A DNA stretch of 16,861 bases from Victivallales bacterium. Lineage in GTDB: Bacteria; Verrucomicrobiota; Lentisphaeria; Victivallales; JAADHT01. The stretch is from the NCBI GenBank assembly GCA_016930955.1, contig JAFGFR010000296.1, positions 1-16,861 of the forward strand, written 5' to 3'. The notes under the pieces were generated by a model. That model was not told the DNA's origin, did no database searches, and worked only from the letters and a program-made list of their open reading frames with translations. Numbering within the stretch: position 1 is the stretch's first letter; every line of letters starts with the position of its first letter. The position numbers and the translations under genes were made by a program. This document shows, piece by piece, positions 6,628 to 14,800 of this stretch.

Positions 6628-8296
6628 CGGTGCCCTGAATGACTTTGAAGTTGCTCATAAAGGAATCCACCAGTATCTCATCTGGCACGCAGTTGCCGTA
6701 CCAAACAGACTCGAATACCGACAGGCTGTCCCGGAATGCCTCGATGGTTCGCAGACTCCCGTGACGCCTCCGCCGTACTTCCCTGAGATAGTCGAGGTTG
6801 GTCTTGTGTTTCGCGATTGTGAGCGCGTTCTGCTCGGAGAGCGAGACTATCGAGGCCAAAAAAATTGCCCTTATCGCCAGTCTTAGCTGCCCTTCTGCGA
6901 TCATTTTTCTTGCCAGCTCGAGCCACTCGGAGTTTTTCAACAAATCCGCCACGATATTGTTGTCGCGCAAGTCAGGGGCCTCGGGAATCCTCTGGGGCTC
7001 GATGCCCTCGGCCATGGCGTAACGCCTGCGCCTTTTGAATGCGATGAATCCGAGAGCTGCGAGTATCGCAAGGAATATGACGGACAGCATCATGGAGTTA
7101 GCCGAGACCCACGACGCGAATGATGCTAATCCTGACGCGCCACGCTGCTGACTCATCGACGGCAGAATGTTCTCGAGCCAGGAGTAAATCTTGTCTAAGA
7201 CATCATCGATGAAATCAACCAGTGAATCGAGGTATGTGATGATCAAACCTCTTTCAGACTCGCCGGCGGCTGATTGAGGCATCCGCCATGAATACTCCCT
7301 GCGGCTGAGAACCCTTTCTATGCTCGAGTCGAGCCGTTCGGCGTTTGCCGCTGCATCCGCTATTGGGCCGACTTCTGCCTGGCCTGAGTCACCCGAAGCC
7401 GGAAGACAGATCATGCACGCCACTATAATCAATCCTGCGGCGGCGGTGCTCGAGGCACGCCTGAGCCTTCCCAGACTCGCCAGCATGTCAAATCCCTTGA
7501 ACACTGACTCGGCATAGAAGAGCCTGACCGTGTAGGCAGTTTTGCATAGCGGGTCAACGCAGAGATATGCAGCCCCGAGCACAACAGACCAGAAGGTCGA
7601 GTTGAAAACAAGGTTGAAGAACAGATCTGTCCCGCCGAGGTTGGCGAAGGGCGTGTTGACGCCAAGAAAGGTCTTCAGCATGAAGGGCAGCAGAAAAATC
7701 AGCATCCCGGCATTGAGGACAGCCATGGTGAACACGACCAGTATCGTGGCGCATAGCAGGTAGGTTTCCACCGGATATCTCACTGTGTTCCTCGATGCGC
7801 TGACAATATTGTCCTTTATAGATCCCCTCTCGCTCGCAACAACAACAGTGAAGGAGTTGAAGAACGACAGCGTCCACGGCAACAGGCAGACCAGCAACGC
7901 AGACACAGGCAAAAGAACCAACGCCGCAGGTTGGACTATCCCCTGCTTGAGCGCTATCTCTGAAATCTCGTCAAATGATGCCCTTGTGCGCGCCGAATGC
8001 GTAAGGCACTCCATCACTTTCCTGCAGAAAAGTGCCTGGAAGGTGTTCTTCCAAAGCATGAGAAGCGCCATGAGCACGGCGTACGGAGGGAGCATTCTAA
8101 GCGCGTCGGAGCTTTGGCGCATGTCGTTGAGGAAGTAAATGAGACCCAGGACGAATGGCAGCGTCCCGAGGAGGTAGACCGGCATCAGCACGCCCAGCTT
8201 GACACGCAGAAGGTGCAAGGACTCCTCGGTGCATTCAATCGCGGTGATCTTCCCGGTCTCGGACACGGCCTTCTTCCTGAGCAGCTTCGTCTTCAT
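6614..8296 (-). CDS. Multi-pass membrane protein with C-terminal DUF4129 domain
   Basis: This 560-residue protein has an N-terminal half with about six hydrophobic segments (near 32-58, 70-90, 124-150, 177-205, 228-258 and 284-300). A linker of about 100 residues follows (300-400), then one more helix (402-420), a basic RRRR stop-transfer run, and a cytoplasmic DUF4129 domain (about 455-545). The DUF4129 signature is visible as EGQLRLAIRAIFLAS (468-482), KTNLDYLREVR (498-508) and FESVWYG (528-534). DUF4129 proteins commonly accompany MoxR/DUF58 clusters, and their exact role is unknown. The long N-terminal membrane part is more elaborate than the short single-helix forms. The ATG at 8294-8296 follows the upstream stop by 3 nt, with a GGGGGAG ribosome site about 10 nt upstream. 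Confidence 0.86.
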   Translation of the reverse strand: MKTKLLRKKAVSETGKITAIECTEESLHLLRVKLGVLMPVYLLGTLPFVLGLIYFLNDMRQSSDALRMLPPYAVLMALLMLWKNTFQALFCRKVMECLTHSARTRASFDEISEIALKQGIVQPAALVLLPVSALLVCLLPWTLSFFNSFTVVVASERGSIKDNIVSASRNTVRYPVETYLLCATILVVFTMAVLNAGMLIFLLPFMLKTFLGVNTPFANLGGTDLFFNLVFNSTFWSVVLGAAYLCVDPLCKTAYTVRLFYAESVFKGFDMLASLGRLRRASSTAAAGLIIVACMICLPASGDSGQAEVGPIADAAANAERLDSSIERVLSRREYSWRMPQSAAGESERGLIITYLDSLVDFIDDVLDKIYSWLENILPSMSQQRGASGLASFASWVSANSMMLSVIFLAILAALGFIAFKRRRRYAMAEGIEPQRIPEAPDLRDNNIVADLLKNSEWLELARKMIAEGQLRLAIRAIFLASIVSLSEQNALTIAKHKTNLDYLREVRRRRHGSLRTIEAFRDSLSVFESVWYGNCVPDEILVDSFMSNFKVIQGTDERQ

Positions 8297-8299
8297 CGC

Positions 8300-8644
8300 C
8301 TAAAACTCCCCCGCGAGACTTTCCAAGAAGCCGGAGCCGTGGAATTTGTGCGGTATGGCGGCAAGCAACCTCCCGGTCCAGAAAAAAAACGCCCAAGATA
8401 TCAAGAAACCAAAGAAGAAAAAGGTCAACATGAGAGAGCGAGCCATGACGCGTTTCCATTGTGCCGCCGTATCCTTCTTGCGTTCCATCAAGGAAAGGCA
8501 TTCCTTGCAGAGCATCTTGCCCTTATGCTCCGTGATGCACTCGCGGCAGAAGAACCTCGAGCACTGCGGACAGCGAGCGGCGGCTTCCCTGCCCGCATGG
8601 TTGTGGCAACGAACTTCTCTGAGGCTTTGACTGCCTATGTCCAT
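8300..8644 (-). CDS. Small B-box-type zinc-binding, tail-anchored membrane protein
   Basis: This 114-residue protein has a B-box-like zinc module with ligands C13, H16, C25, C28, C33, C36, C46 and C49 (H40 is a further candidate). A charged linker and a strongly hydrophobic helix or helical pair follow at about 68-95. The expected topology is a cytoplasmic zinc module anchored in the inner membrane. B-boxes are best known from eukaryotic TRIM proteins, but bacterial versions exist, often fused to membrane segments. The ligand spacing (3, 9, 3, 5, 3, 10, 3) is identical to that in the gene at 9166-9732, so the two modules are probably paralogous. The gene sits 10 nt after the upstream gene and 3 nt before the DUF4129 gene. 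Its function is not known. Confidence 0.82.
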   Translation of the reverse strand: MDIGSQSLREVRCHNHAGREAAARCPQCSRFFCRECITEHKGKMLCKECLSLMERKKDTAAQWKRVMARSLMLTFFFFGFLISWAFFFWTGRLLAAIPHKFHGSGFLESLAGEF

Positions 8645-8654
8645 AAAGCAAACT

Positions 8655-9155
8655 TCAACTCCCTTCCAGGCCGAGCAGAATCTCCTCCAAGGGTATTTGC
8701 GGCTGTTGCTGTACTATAACGCGGTTTATCCTTCCGACCACCTCGACTGACTGCTTGAAGTAGTTCGAAATGACCACCGGCTCGCGGGAATTCTGCGTCG
8801 TTATCACCGCGTTGGCCGTGGGGCCCCTCCAAAGCCTCAGCGAAAGGTAACCAAGAGAGATAAGGGCAACAACAATCAGCACCCAAGCAGTCTCAACAGA
8901 GAAAGAGTACGATAAGGCAGCAAGTAAGGAAAATAAGACGAACACACAAATTGCGACTATGCTGCAGACCATCCCGAGAACGTTCCTGCAGACGTTGATC
9001 ATGCAGATGTCCTTGAAGAAAAACCTCCTGTAGTACTCGTTGCCGAACGTCGAGGTGGCTATCAGCAAATGGTCCTCGGCGCAATATACCCTTGTTACAG
9101 ACCCGGTGATCAGGTTCGCCGATGAACATAGCTTGCTGTATTTTATCTCCGACAT
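8655..9155 (-). CDS. Two-helix membrane protein of unknown family
   Basis: I do not recognise the family of this 166-residue protein. It has a soluble N-terminal region (1-55) with beta-strand-like stretches (LITGSVTRVYC, HLLIATSTFGNEYYRRFFF), two close membrane helices (about 57-82 and 88-108), and a soluble C-terminal tail with another beta-like segment (PVVISNYFKQSVEVVGRI). The arrangement of a strand-rich domain around a helical hairpin resembles some PH-like or bPH membrane proteins, but that is only a shape argument. I chose the ATG at 9153-9155 over the upstream ATG at 9195-9197. It has GAGG 8 nt upstream, lies just past the preceding stop, and avoids a 32-nt overlap. The gaps on both sides are 10 nt, placing it in the operon. 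Confidence 0.75.
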   Translation of the reverse strand: MSEIKYSKLCSSANLITGSVTRVYCAEDHLLIATSTFGNEYYRRFFFKDICMINVCRNVLGMVCSIVAICVFVLFSLLAALSYSFSVETAWVLIVVALISLGYLSLRLWRGPTANAVITTQNSREPVVISNYFKQSVEVVGRINRVIVQQQPQIPLEEILLGLEGS

Positions 9156-9163
9156 GCCAAGAA

Positions 9164-9167
9164 CCTC
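9164..9167 (-). promoter_or_regulatory. Ribosome binding site that decides the start at 9155
   Basis: GAGG on the minus strand lies 8 nt before the ATG at 9153-9155 and overlaps the TGA stop of the preceding gene (9166-9168). It favours this ATG over the in-frame ATG 42 nt further upstream. Confidence 0.5.
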
Positions 9168-9732
9168 ACCAGTCATTGAAAATAGCGACAATGACAAATA
9201 AAGAAACTATGATCTGTATAGCCGATATGGCAATTGCCATGACAAACCTCCATTTGCTTCTTTGGTAGGGGGTCTTCATCCTGTTCCAAAAGTATATGCT
9301 GCCGAAGAGGGTCGCCGGGGCGGTGATGAGGGATATGAGGCACATCAGACTCGAAAGGACTGCAATGTTAAGCATCAGTGAGTCGTACATGAAACCTTGG
9401 CTCTGCAGTGTGGCGATCTTGCCCCTGGAAGCGTTGAAGCACTTCGGGCAAAGATGCATTCCCTCGAGGTTTATGTCGCATAGACTGCACAGGAACACGC
9501 CGCATTCGCCGCAATGCGCGGTGGCCACCTTGCCCTGATGGTAAAAACATGCGGAATGCTCCTGGGACACCAAGGTCTCGGGCTTGCTGCCCTTGTCGAA
9601 TTTCGCGACGCTAGCAGGATATATCCAGGCGGCCTGGAGCGTGTTGCATCTGGGGCAATGGAAGGGAACCCCGCCGCCAAGCATCAGTTGGGTGAGTATG
9701 AATCCGCATTTTGGACATGCCGGCGCTTCCAT
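9166..9732 (-). CDS. Zinc-ribbon plus B-box membrane protein
   Basis: This 188-residue protein starts with a zinc ribbon (C6, C9, C26, C29). A B-box-like module follows with ligands C62, H65, C74, C77, C82, C85, C95 and C98, then two hydrophobic segments (about 117-148 and 163-184). The zinc modules should face the cytoplasm. The B-box ligand spacing equals that of the 114-residue protein two genes downstream. I chose the ATG at 9730-9732, which gives MEAPACPKCGF, a typical start for a ribbon protein, and lies 1 nt after the preceding stop. A longer frame starting at 9792 would overlap the GYF-RDD gene by 59 nt and adds only an out-of-frame shadow of it. The biochemical role is unknown; an adaptor that presents substrates to the MoxR complex is speculation. 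Confidence 0.82.
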   Translation of the reverse strand: MEAPACPKCGFILTQLMLGGGVPFHCPRCNTLQAAWIYPASVAKFDKGSKPETLVSQEHSACFYHQGKVATAHCGECGVFLCSLCDINLEGMHLCPKCFNASRGKIATLQSQGFMYDSLMLNIAVLSSLMCLISLITAPATLFGSIYFWNRMKTPYQRSKWRFVMAIAISAIQIIVSLFVIVAIFNDW

Positions 9733-9733
9733 G

Positions 9734-10546
9734 TTACTTGTACACCACGCGGGTCGAGCAAAGCATATCGTGCAGTCCCCTCTTCTCGTCATCGAACGCG
9801 GCGATGATGTAGCCGATGTTCAAAGTGAACCCGTTGAGCACTTTTGCGAAATAGCGCCCGACAGCCTTGCCGGCAGTAATCTTCTCCGTCCCGTCAGCAT
9901 TGATCACCTTCAAACCAAGCAGCATCTTGCCCGGGGTCGCATTCTTGCGGGTGAGAAACCATACATCATAAAGAAGCGGAATAAGAAGGCCTACCACGAA
10001 GTTGAGTATTTGCAGAGCAATAATCATGACAAAAACACCCGGGCCGCCCTCCTCCCCGACAGCAGTGAGCAGCCCGATTACCAGTCCCATCACAAAACCA
10101 ATCGGAAGACCCAAGAAAAATGTTATGAACCCGTCAATGATAAGCGCCAGCGCACGTATCCAGAACCCCCCGTAGCGATGGTAGACCTGCCCCTTCTTCC
10201 CGCTCTCCTGCATCTTCCGCAGAAACGCAGGCTTGCATTCGGCGCATATATCCACACCGTCGATTTCAACAAGCTCGTCGGGAGAGAAAAGCCTCTCGCA
10301 GTGGAAGCATGCCTTGCCGGATGGCGGCGGGGATTTCTCCAAAGGGAGCACGTAGTCCTCGGATTCCGAGCTCAGCAGCGGCGCCAGCTCGGACTCCTCG
10401 AGCTTGACCCAGTTGTCCAGGCCTGAACGCCATACCAGCGTGTCGGGCTTGAGTTTGCCCTCCAGCACCATGCCGGAGATCTCTCCCTCGTCAAAAGGCC
10501 CGCGCTGCTCCCCACCATCCCCGTAATACCATTGCTGTTTCGCCAT
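9734..10546 (-). CDS. GYF-domain, zinc-finger and RDD fusion protein (first gene of MoxR operon)
   Basis: This 270-residue protein has three modules in order. First is a bacterial GYF_2-type domain (about 4-58) with WYYGDGGEQRGPF at 6-18, a VW pair at 38-39 and W46. Next is a two-knuckle zinc finger with C80, C83, C101 and C104. Last is an RDD membrane domain (about 123-269) with R131, D138, GKMLLGLKV at 206-214 and RGLHDMLCSTRVV at 256-268. GYF domains bind proline-rich peptides in eukaryotes, and the bacterial form is widespread beside membrane domains, probably as a protein-interaction module. The gene lies 37 nt or so downstream of a good promoter, with a GGGG-containing ribosome site 5 nt before the ATG. 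It heads the operon, which ends in a second RDD gene. Confidence 0.88.
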   Translation of the reverse strand: MAKQQWYYGDGGEQRGPFDEGEISGMVLEGKLKPDTLVWRSGLDNWVKLEESELAPLLSSESEDYVLPLEKSPPPSGKACFHCERLFSPDELVEIDGVDICAECKPAFLRKMQESGKKGQVYHRYGGFWIRALALIIDGFITFFLGLPIGFVMGLVIGLLTAVGEEGGPGVFVMIIALQILNFVVGLLIPLLYDVWFLTRKNATPGKMLLGLKVINADGTEKITAGKAVGRYFAKVLNGFTLNIGYIIAAFDDEKRGLHDMLCSTRVVYK

Positions 10547-10589
10547 GCTTGCCCCATTTGCTCAGATCATGCATCATCTCAGGGCGTTT

Positions 10590-10618
10590 AATCTACAGCA
10601 TGTTCCCGGCTAGTTCAA
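10590..10618 (-). promoter_or_regulatory. Promoter of the ten-gene MoxR operon
   Basis: On the minus strand, TTGAAC (10613-10618) and TAGATT (10590-10595) are separated by exactly 17 nt. The -35 box matches consensus at 4 of 6 positions and the -10 box at 4 of 6. The predicted transcript start near 10583 gives a leader of about 37 nt. I see no other convincing promoter before 1311, so this may drive the whole 9.2-kb unit. Confidence 0.5.
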
Positions 10619-10672
10619 AGCACAAAAAGTGATTTAAAATCGGCCCCCATGACGAAATAGCTCTCATCAGGC

Positions 10673-10700
10673 TTGTCTTGAAGTTTAGCGGCGATATATT
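10673..10700 (+). promoter_or_regulatory. Candidate promoter of the AEC transporter gene
   Basis: TTGTCT (10673-10678) and TATATT (10695-10700) are separated by 16 nt. The -10 box matches TATAAT at 5 of 6 positions and the -35 box matches at 4 of 6. The start near 10707 would give a leader of about 90 nt. It is back to back with the operon promoter, the -35 boxes lying about 54 nt apart, so the two could share a regulator. No clear operator palindrome was found between them. Confidence 0.35.
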
Positions 10701-10797
10701 CATCATGCAAAGCTAAAGCTGCCGGCCGGAAGAGATTCCATAGGCCGCATAGACATCGAGCATGCCAAAAATAAACTCATAGGGATTTGTTTGAAAT

Positions 10798-11739
10798 ATG
10801 GTTGGTGTAACAATAGCCACACTGGCACCGATTTTCCTCATAATCGTTCTGGGCTGGCTGCTGCAGACAAAAAGACTGCTTCCTGAGGGTTTCTTCACGG
10901 GGATGAACACGCTTGTCTTTTATTTCGGCCTGCCAAGCCTGCTGTTCCTGAAGATCGCCACATCGCCGCTTGAGCCTGGGCCGGCGCTCAGGATATTCCT
11001 CGCGATGATGTCGGCAACCGCGGTTGTGCTTCTGACAGCCTACGCGGCGGCACCTTTCCTGAGACTCGATAAGCCCGGTACGGCGGCATTCGCCCAGGCA
11101 AGCATCAGGGGCAATCTCGCCTATATCGGGCTTCCCTTGATCTTCTTCTCCGCCGAGGGTTCCGACGCGGCGGAGGTCTCCGCCACCGCAGCGCTGGTTC
11201 TCGCGCCCGTCGTGCCGGCGTACAATCTCGTTTGCGTGCTGATCCTGTCTCATTTGGGTAACAAAGCCAGACGCCCCACGCCATTCTCGATCCTACTTAA
11301 AATCCTCGGCAACCCACTGATGATTGCCTGTATCGCAGGTCTTGCCGCCGTGCTGCTCAAGGTGAAAATCCCACTGGTGATGTCCAGAACACTCGAGCCA
11401 CTGGGCCAAATGGCTTTGCCTCTGGCTCTTCTATCCATCGGTTCCTCTTTTACCCGCAGAGGGGTTTACAAGCATGTGCTTCCCGCATTCGGGGCTTCTG
11501 CGCTCAAGGTGCTTCTTGCGCCGCTCCTAGGACTTGTCTTCGCGAGGATTTTCCACCTCAGCGCAATCGAGACGATGGTCGCGCTCATTTTCCTCGCCTG
11601 CCCCACGGCAGTGACCAGCTATATCATGGCCGACCAGATGGGCGCAGACACCGATCTGGCCGGTGGCGCAGTGGCTCTCAGCACCATGCTATGTTCAATC
11701 CCACTGTTCATAATCCTCCTCTCCGCAGCCTGGCAATAA
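10798..11739 (+). CDS. AEC (auxin efflux carrier) family transporter
   Basis: This 313-residue, highly hydrophobic protein fits about ten membrane helices, the usual AEC/BART-superfamily size and layout. Family marks are the early helix followed by GFFTGMNTLVFYFGLPSL (31-48), RGNLAYIGLPL at 104-114 (the conserved N and GxPL of helix 4), KILGNPLMIA at 168-177 beginning the second repeat, and ACPTAVTSYIMADQMG at 267-282. Bacterial members export or import small organic anions such as malate or malonate. The substrate cannot be read from sequence. The ATG at 10798 has AGGG 13 nt upstream, a longer spacing than usual, so translation may be weak; no better start is in frame. It is transcribed away from the MoxR operon and towards the lyase genes, and no functional link to either is evident. 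Confidence 0.92.
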   Translation: MVGVTIATLAPIFLIIVLGWLLQTKRLLPEGFFTGMNTLVFYFGLPSLLFLKIATSPLEPGPALRIFLAMMSATAVVLLTAYAAAPFLRLDKPGTAAFAQASIRGNLAYIGLPLIFFSAEGSDAAEVSATAALVLAPVVPAYNLVCVLILSHLGNKARRPTPFSILLKILGNPLMIACIAGLAAVLLKVKIPLVMSRTLEPLGQMALPLALLSIGSSFTRRGVYKHVLPAFGASALKVLLAPLLGLVFARIFHLSAIETMVALIFLACPTAVTSYIMADQMGADTDLAGGAVALSTMLCSIPLFIILLSAAWQ

Positions 11740-11752
11740 CCACGAGCCAGGT
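11728..11752 (+). terminator. Weak hairpin spanning the transporter stop codon
   Basis: CCTGGC (11729-11734) pairs with GCCAGG (11746-11751), extended by a G-T pair at 11728/11752, around an 11-nt loop that contains the TAA stop. No T-tract follows, so intrinsic termination is doubtful. Nothing better is visible on either strand of the convergent gap 11740-11876. Confidence 0.2.
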
Positions 11753-11876
11753 GCATATTACCCCGACTCCGATGAAAAGGGAAGAGATTGAAATGCCGAC
11801 AAATCATCCCTCCTGACGGCAGCCCGCGCGCAGGTTAATTCAAATGTAAAGAGCCAATTTCAAAACTCCGCTTGGA

Positions 11877-14800
11877 TCACATTGATTTCGGATATGCGAT
11901 GCTGCCATCCTGCTGAATCAATGCTGTTCCCCATTGTAGGGCGGGATATATTCGGCCGGCATTATCTTTCGTGAAATGCCTGGCGGTACCGTTAACAATG
12001 ACTTTCCGGGCATAGGGGGCCAAGATTTCAGGCGGCTCCTTCCCAGTTCCCTCGACAATGACAAGGCGACCTTCATCGCTTATCTTTACAATCCATTTGT
12101 CCGGAAGAGGTGGAAGAGAAATTTCCAGAAGAGAATCTGAAGAAACTCCCAGAAGTCCGAGTATGCGCCCGAATATCCCAAGAGACTTTGAAGTGCACCT
12201 TATTCTTCCCCCGGAAGCATGGTCTCCGGTTTTTCCAATTTCATGCATCTGTCCGCGGCAGAGAATTTGTTTTGCATTAAGTTCAAGGCAGCTGAGGATG
12301 TTCGCCTTGGATGAATCAAGAATTATCGTGCTGCCATCGTTGATTAGGGAGAACGGGAGATCGTTCCCGCATTGGACAAGGGGCTTGCCGTCGAAAATCA
12401 GGGTTCTCCCCTCGATTATTGCATAAGCCCTTATTCCCCCTTCGCCGTCAAGGGAGACGGAGGCAATTTTTGCATCCGTGATGAACTTTCCGGAAGTCAT
12501 TGTGGAATCGACTTGCCCCCCGACATAGTCCTCTCCATCATTAGTCCTGATCCGCGCCACTTGTCCGCCTCCCCAGGCAGGGATTTCCAAACCGATTCCA
12601 TCGCCACTTTCATGAGGAATCATCACGGAAAGGAATTTACCTGCCACTCCATTTCTCGAAGCATTCAGGACACAATATCCTTCAAGGCTTTTGTCCTTCA
12701 ATATTTCGATATCCAGAACAGGGGGATGTCGCCCCAAGAAAACACCATCAAGCTGTCCGCGTACATTTTCCCCGACATCCCAGTCATTGTCTGATTTTAC
12801 AAGATTGTCATTGACGGTGAGGATCCTGAAACGGCCGCCATCCTGTGGAATTTCATCGCCTGGAGTCCATTTGAGATCTTTTGTAAATACAGCGAGGGCG
12901 ATGCGACCGCCGCTGTTCGACTCTATTTTAAGCGTTATTTCCTTCCCTGCGTCAATTTCTATTTCACTGTTTTTCTCCGGAAGGATTTGCAGCCATGACC
13001 AGCCGTTACGGAAAAATCCGCGTCCAAAATATGCGCAATTGTATGGGACAGCCTTCCCGTTCACCCAGATGTTGTTCGAGGCCCATGCGGCGGGGCTTGG
13101 ATCGCTTCGGACAAGAAGCCATGCGTGATATGTGCCTTCAGGGACATCGCCATGATGAAAGGTCGACACCCTTCCTCGTTCCAATGTATGCAGATAGCTT
13201 CCACCATAGCGTTCTTTTACTTTGAATTTAGCGCCGTCGATTTCGACCACGTTGTTCGGCACAGTTCTGGCGAGCCATTTATACTTGTGTTCTGTCGAGT
13301 CTTTTTGAATGTCATCTGATATGGCGATGACTGTTGCAGCCGCCCCCCTTATGAAAAGGAAACGCCTGTCGGCCCTTTCAACTGGGTTATAGTCTTCCCA
13401 AAAGAATTTTCCGAATGCGCCGGGTTTGCCGTTCTTGCCATATAGACCTCCTTTTGCAACTCTGCCGTATGCGGATTTCAGGTCTAAGTCGAGCAGATCG
13501 GCATATGAATTACCTTGCGCGTTTCTGACAAAAGCTTCAGTGCAGCCCTCTCCCCGCGACTGTCCTTTCCCATCAATATGTACAATGTTATGGAATTTGC
13601 TGTCGTATGCTCCTACTCCGGAATCTGCAATCAGATAGGCTCCCTTCGATGCGAGACAGAAGTGCCCCTGGTCAGAATGGGTGTGGCCGGAACGTATGGG
13701 ATTTGTGTTGACGGCCAGGACGGTATCCCTTTCTCCCCACGCATCCCTGCAGAAGATAAGCCCTCTCTCGGAAAACCATTTCATCAAAGGCAGTTTAGTC
13801 CTGTCAAAGTCGGACTTCAGATCGGGAATGCCGCTTATCAGGCTTATGGTCGCATCAGGAATGATTCCAAACTGAGGCATTGCGGCCATCGAAAGCATCC
13901 ATGAGGCCTTCCCGCCAAAAGTCGATGCCATCCAGGTGGCCAGATTCCCAGCGGAATATGCACCATTGGATTTATTGATGTCAAAAGCCTCGTAGCCCCA
14001 TGGCAAGGTCTCATAGGCTATCCAGTCCGGCAATTTCGGAAGATTGCTGTCAACGGCCAGGTCAATCCCCCTCAGCTTCAGCGCCATCATGAAAAATGGC
14101 AGATCCTTTGTCCCGAATCCCCAGGCGTAGCTCATTCCCTCGAACATCGCGCCGTCGGATGATATGGACTGGCCTATATAGCCACGCGCAATCTTCATGC
14201 AGTCCTTGAGGATTCCCTCGTCAAAACCGCTCTCCCCTTCGATAACCAGCGAACTCACACCCAGGTTCGAGGAGTATAGAGAACCCCAGTTGCTGTTCGT
14301 GATCAATCTTCCTGTGGGGAAAGGACTTAGTGCGTACCATTCCCCGGCCATTGCCGCCTTTGTCGGCTCTCCGAGCCATGATGAAAATATTTTCCGCGTC
14401 CTTTCCCTTTCGTCTTCTGTGAGCAGTTCCCAAACCCAGTCATACGCCAAGGCGTAGTCGGCACTTCCCCATGAGGCGATGGGCTTGAAACTGCCGTCAG
14501 GATTCTCATGGAACATGCCTGTTGTACCTTCCGACTTGCCGTCCTTATTGGCGGTGAGCCAGATTCTGAAAAGGGTGACGGCGATATCAGCATCCTTACT
14601 GTCCCCGGTAATCTGATAAATAAGCGCCGCAGTCCTGCAACGCGGAAGGAATCCCCCCCAGTGCACCAGGGCATCCTTCCTCATATCTTCGATCCATTTG
14701 GGATCTTTCCCGAGAGCCGCCTCCGCTATTTCTCCGCGTCCTCCATGAGCGAAATGCTTGAGCGCCGCCAGATATTTCTGCCCTTCTTCCGAAATGGCCC

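Noticed and set aside
7997..8719. Plus-strand open frame of 240 codons
   Set aside because: It runs antisense to the DUF4129 and B-box genes, has no domain or ribosome site, and crosses real gene boundaries.
9733..9792. N-terminal extension of the zinc-ribbon gene to the ATG at 9790-9792
   Set aside because: It overlaps the end of the GYF-RDD gene by 59 nt. The ATG at 9730-9732 starts right at the zinc ribbon, 1 nt after the preceding stop.
9584..10426. Plus-strand open frame of 280 codons
   Set aside because: It is antisense to the GYF-RDD fusion and the zinc-ribbon gene, whose ligands and RDD motifs are convincing.
11740..11876. Strong bidirectional terminator in the convergent gap
   Set aside because: I found no GC-rich stem followed by a T-tract on either strand, only a weak hairpin around the transporter stop codon.
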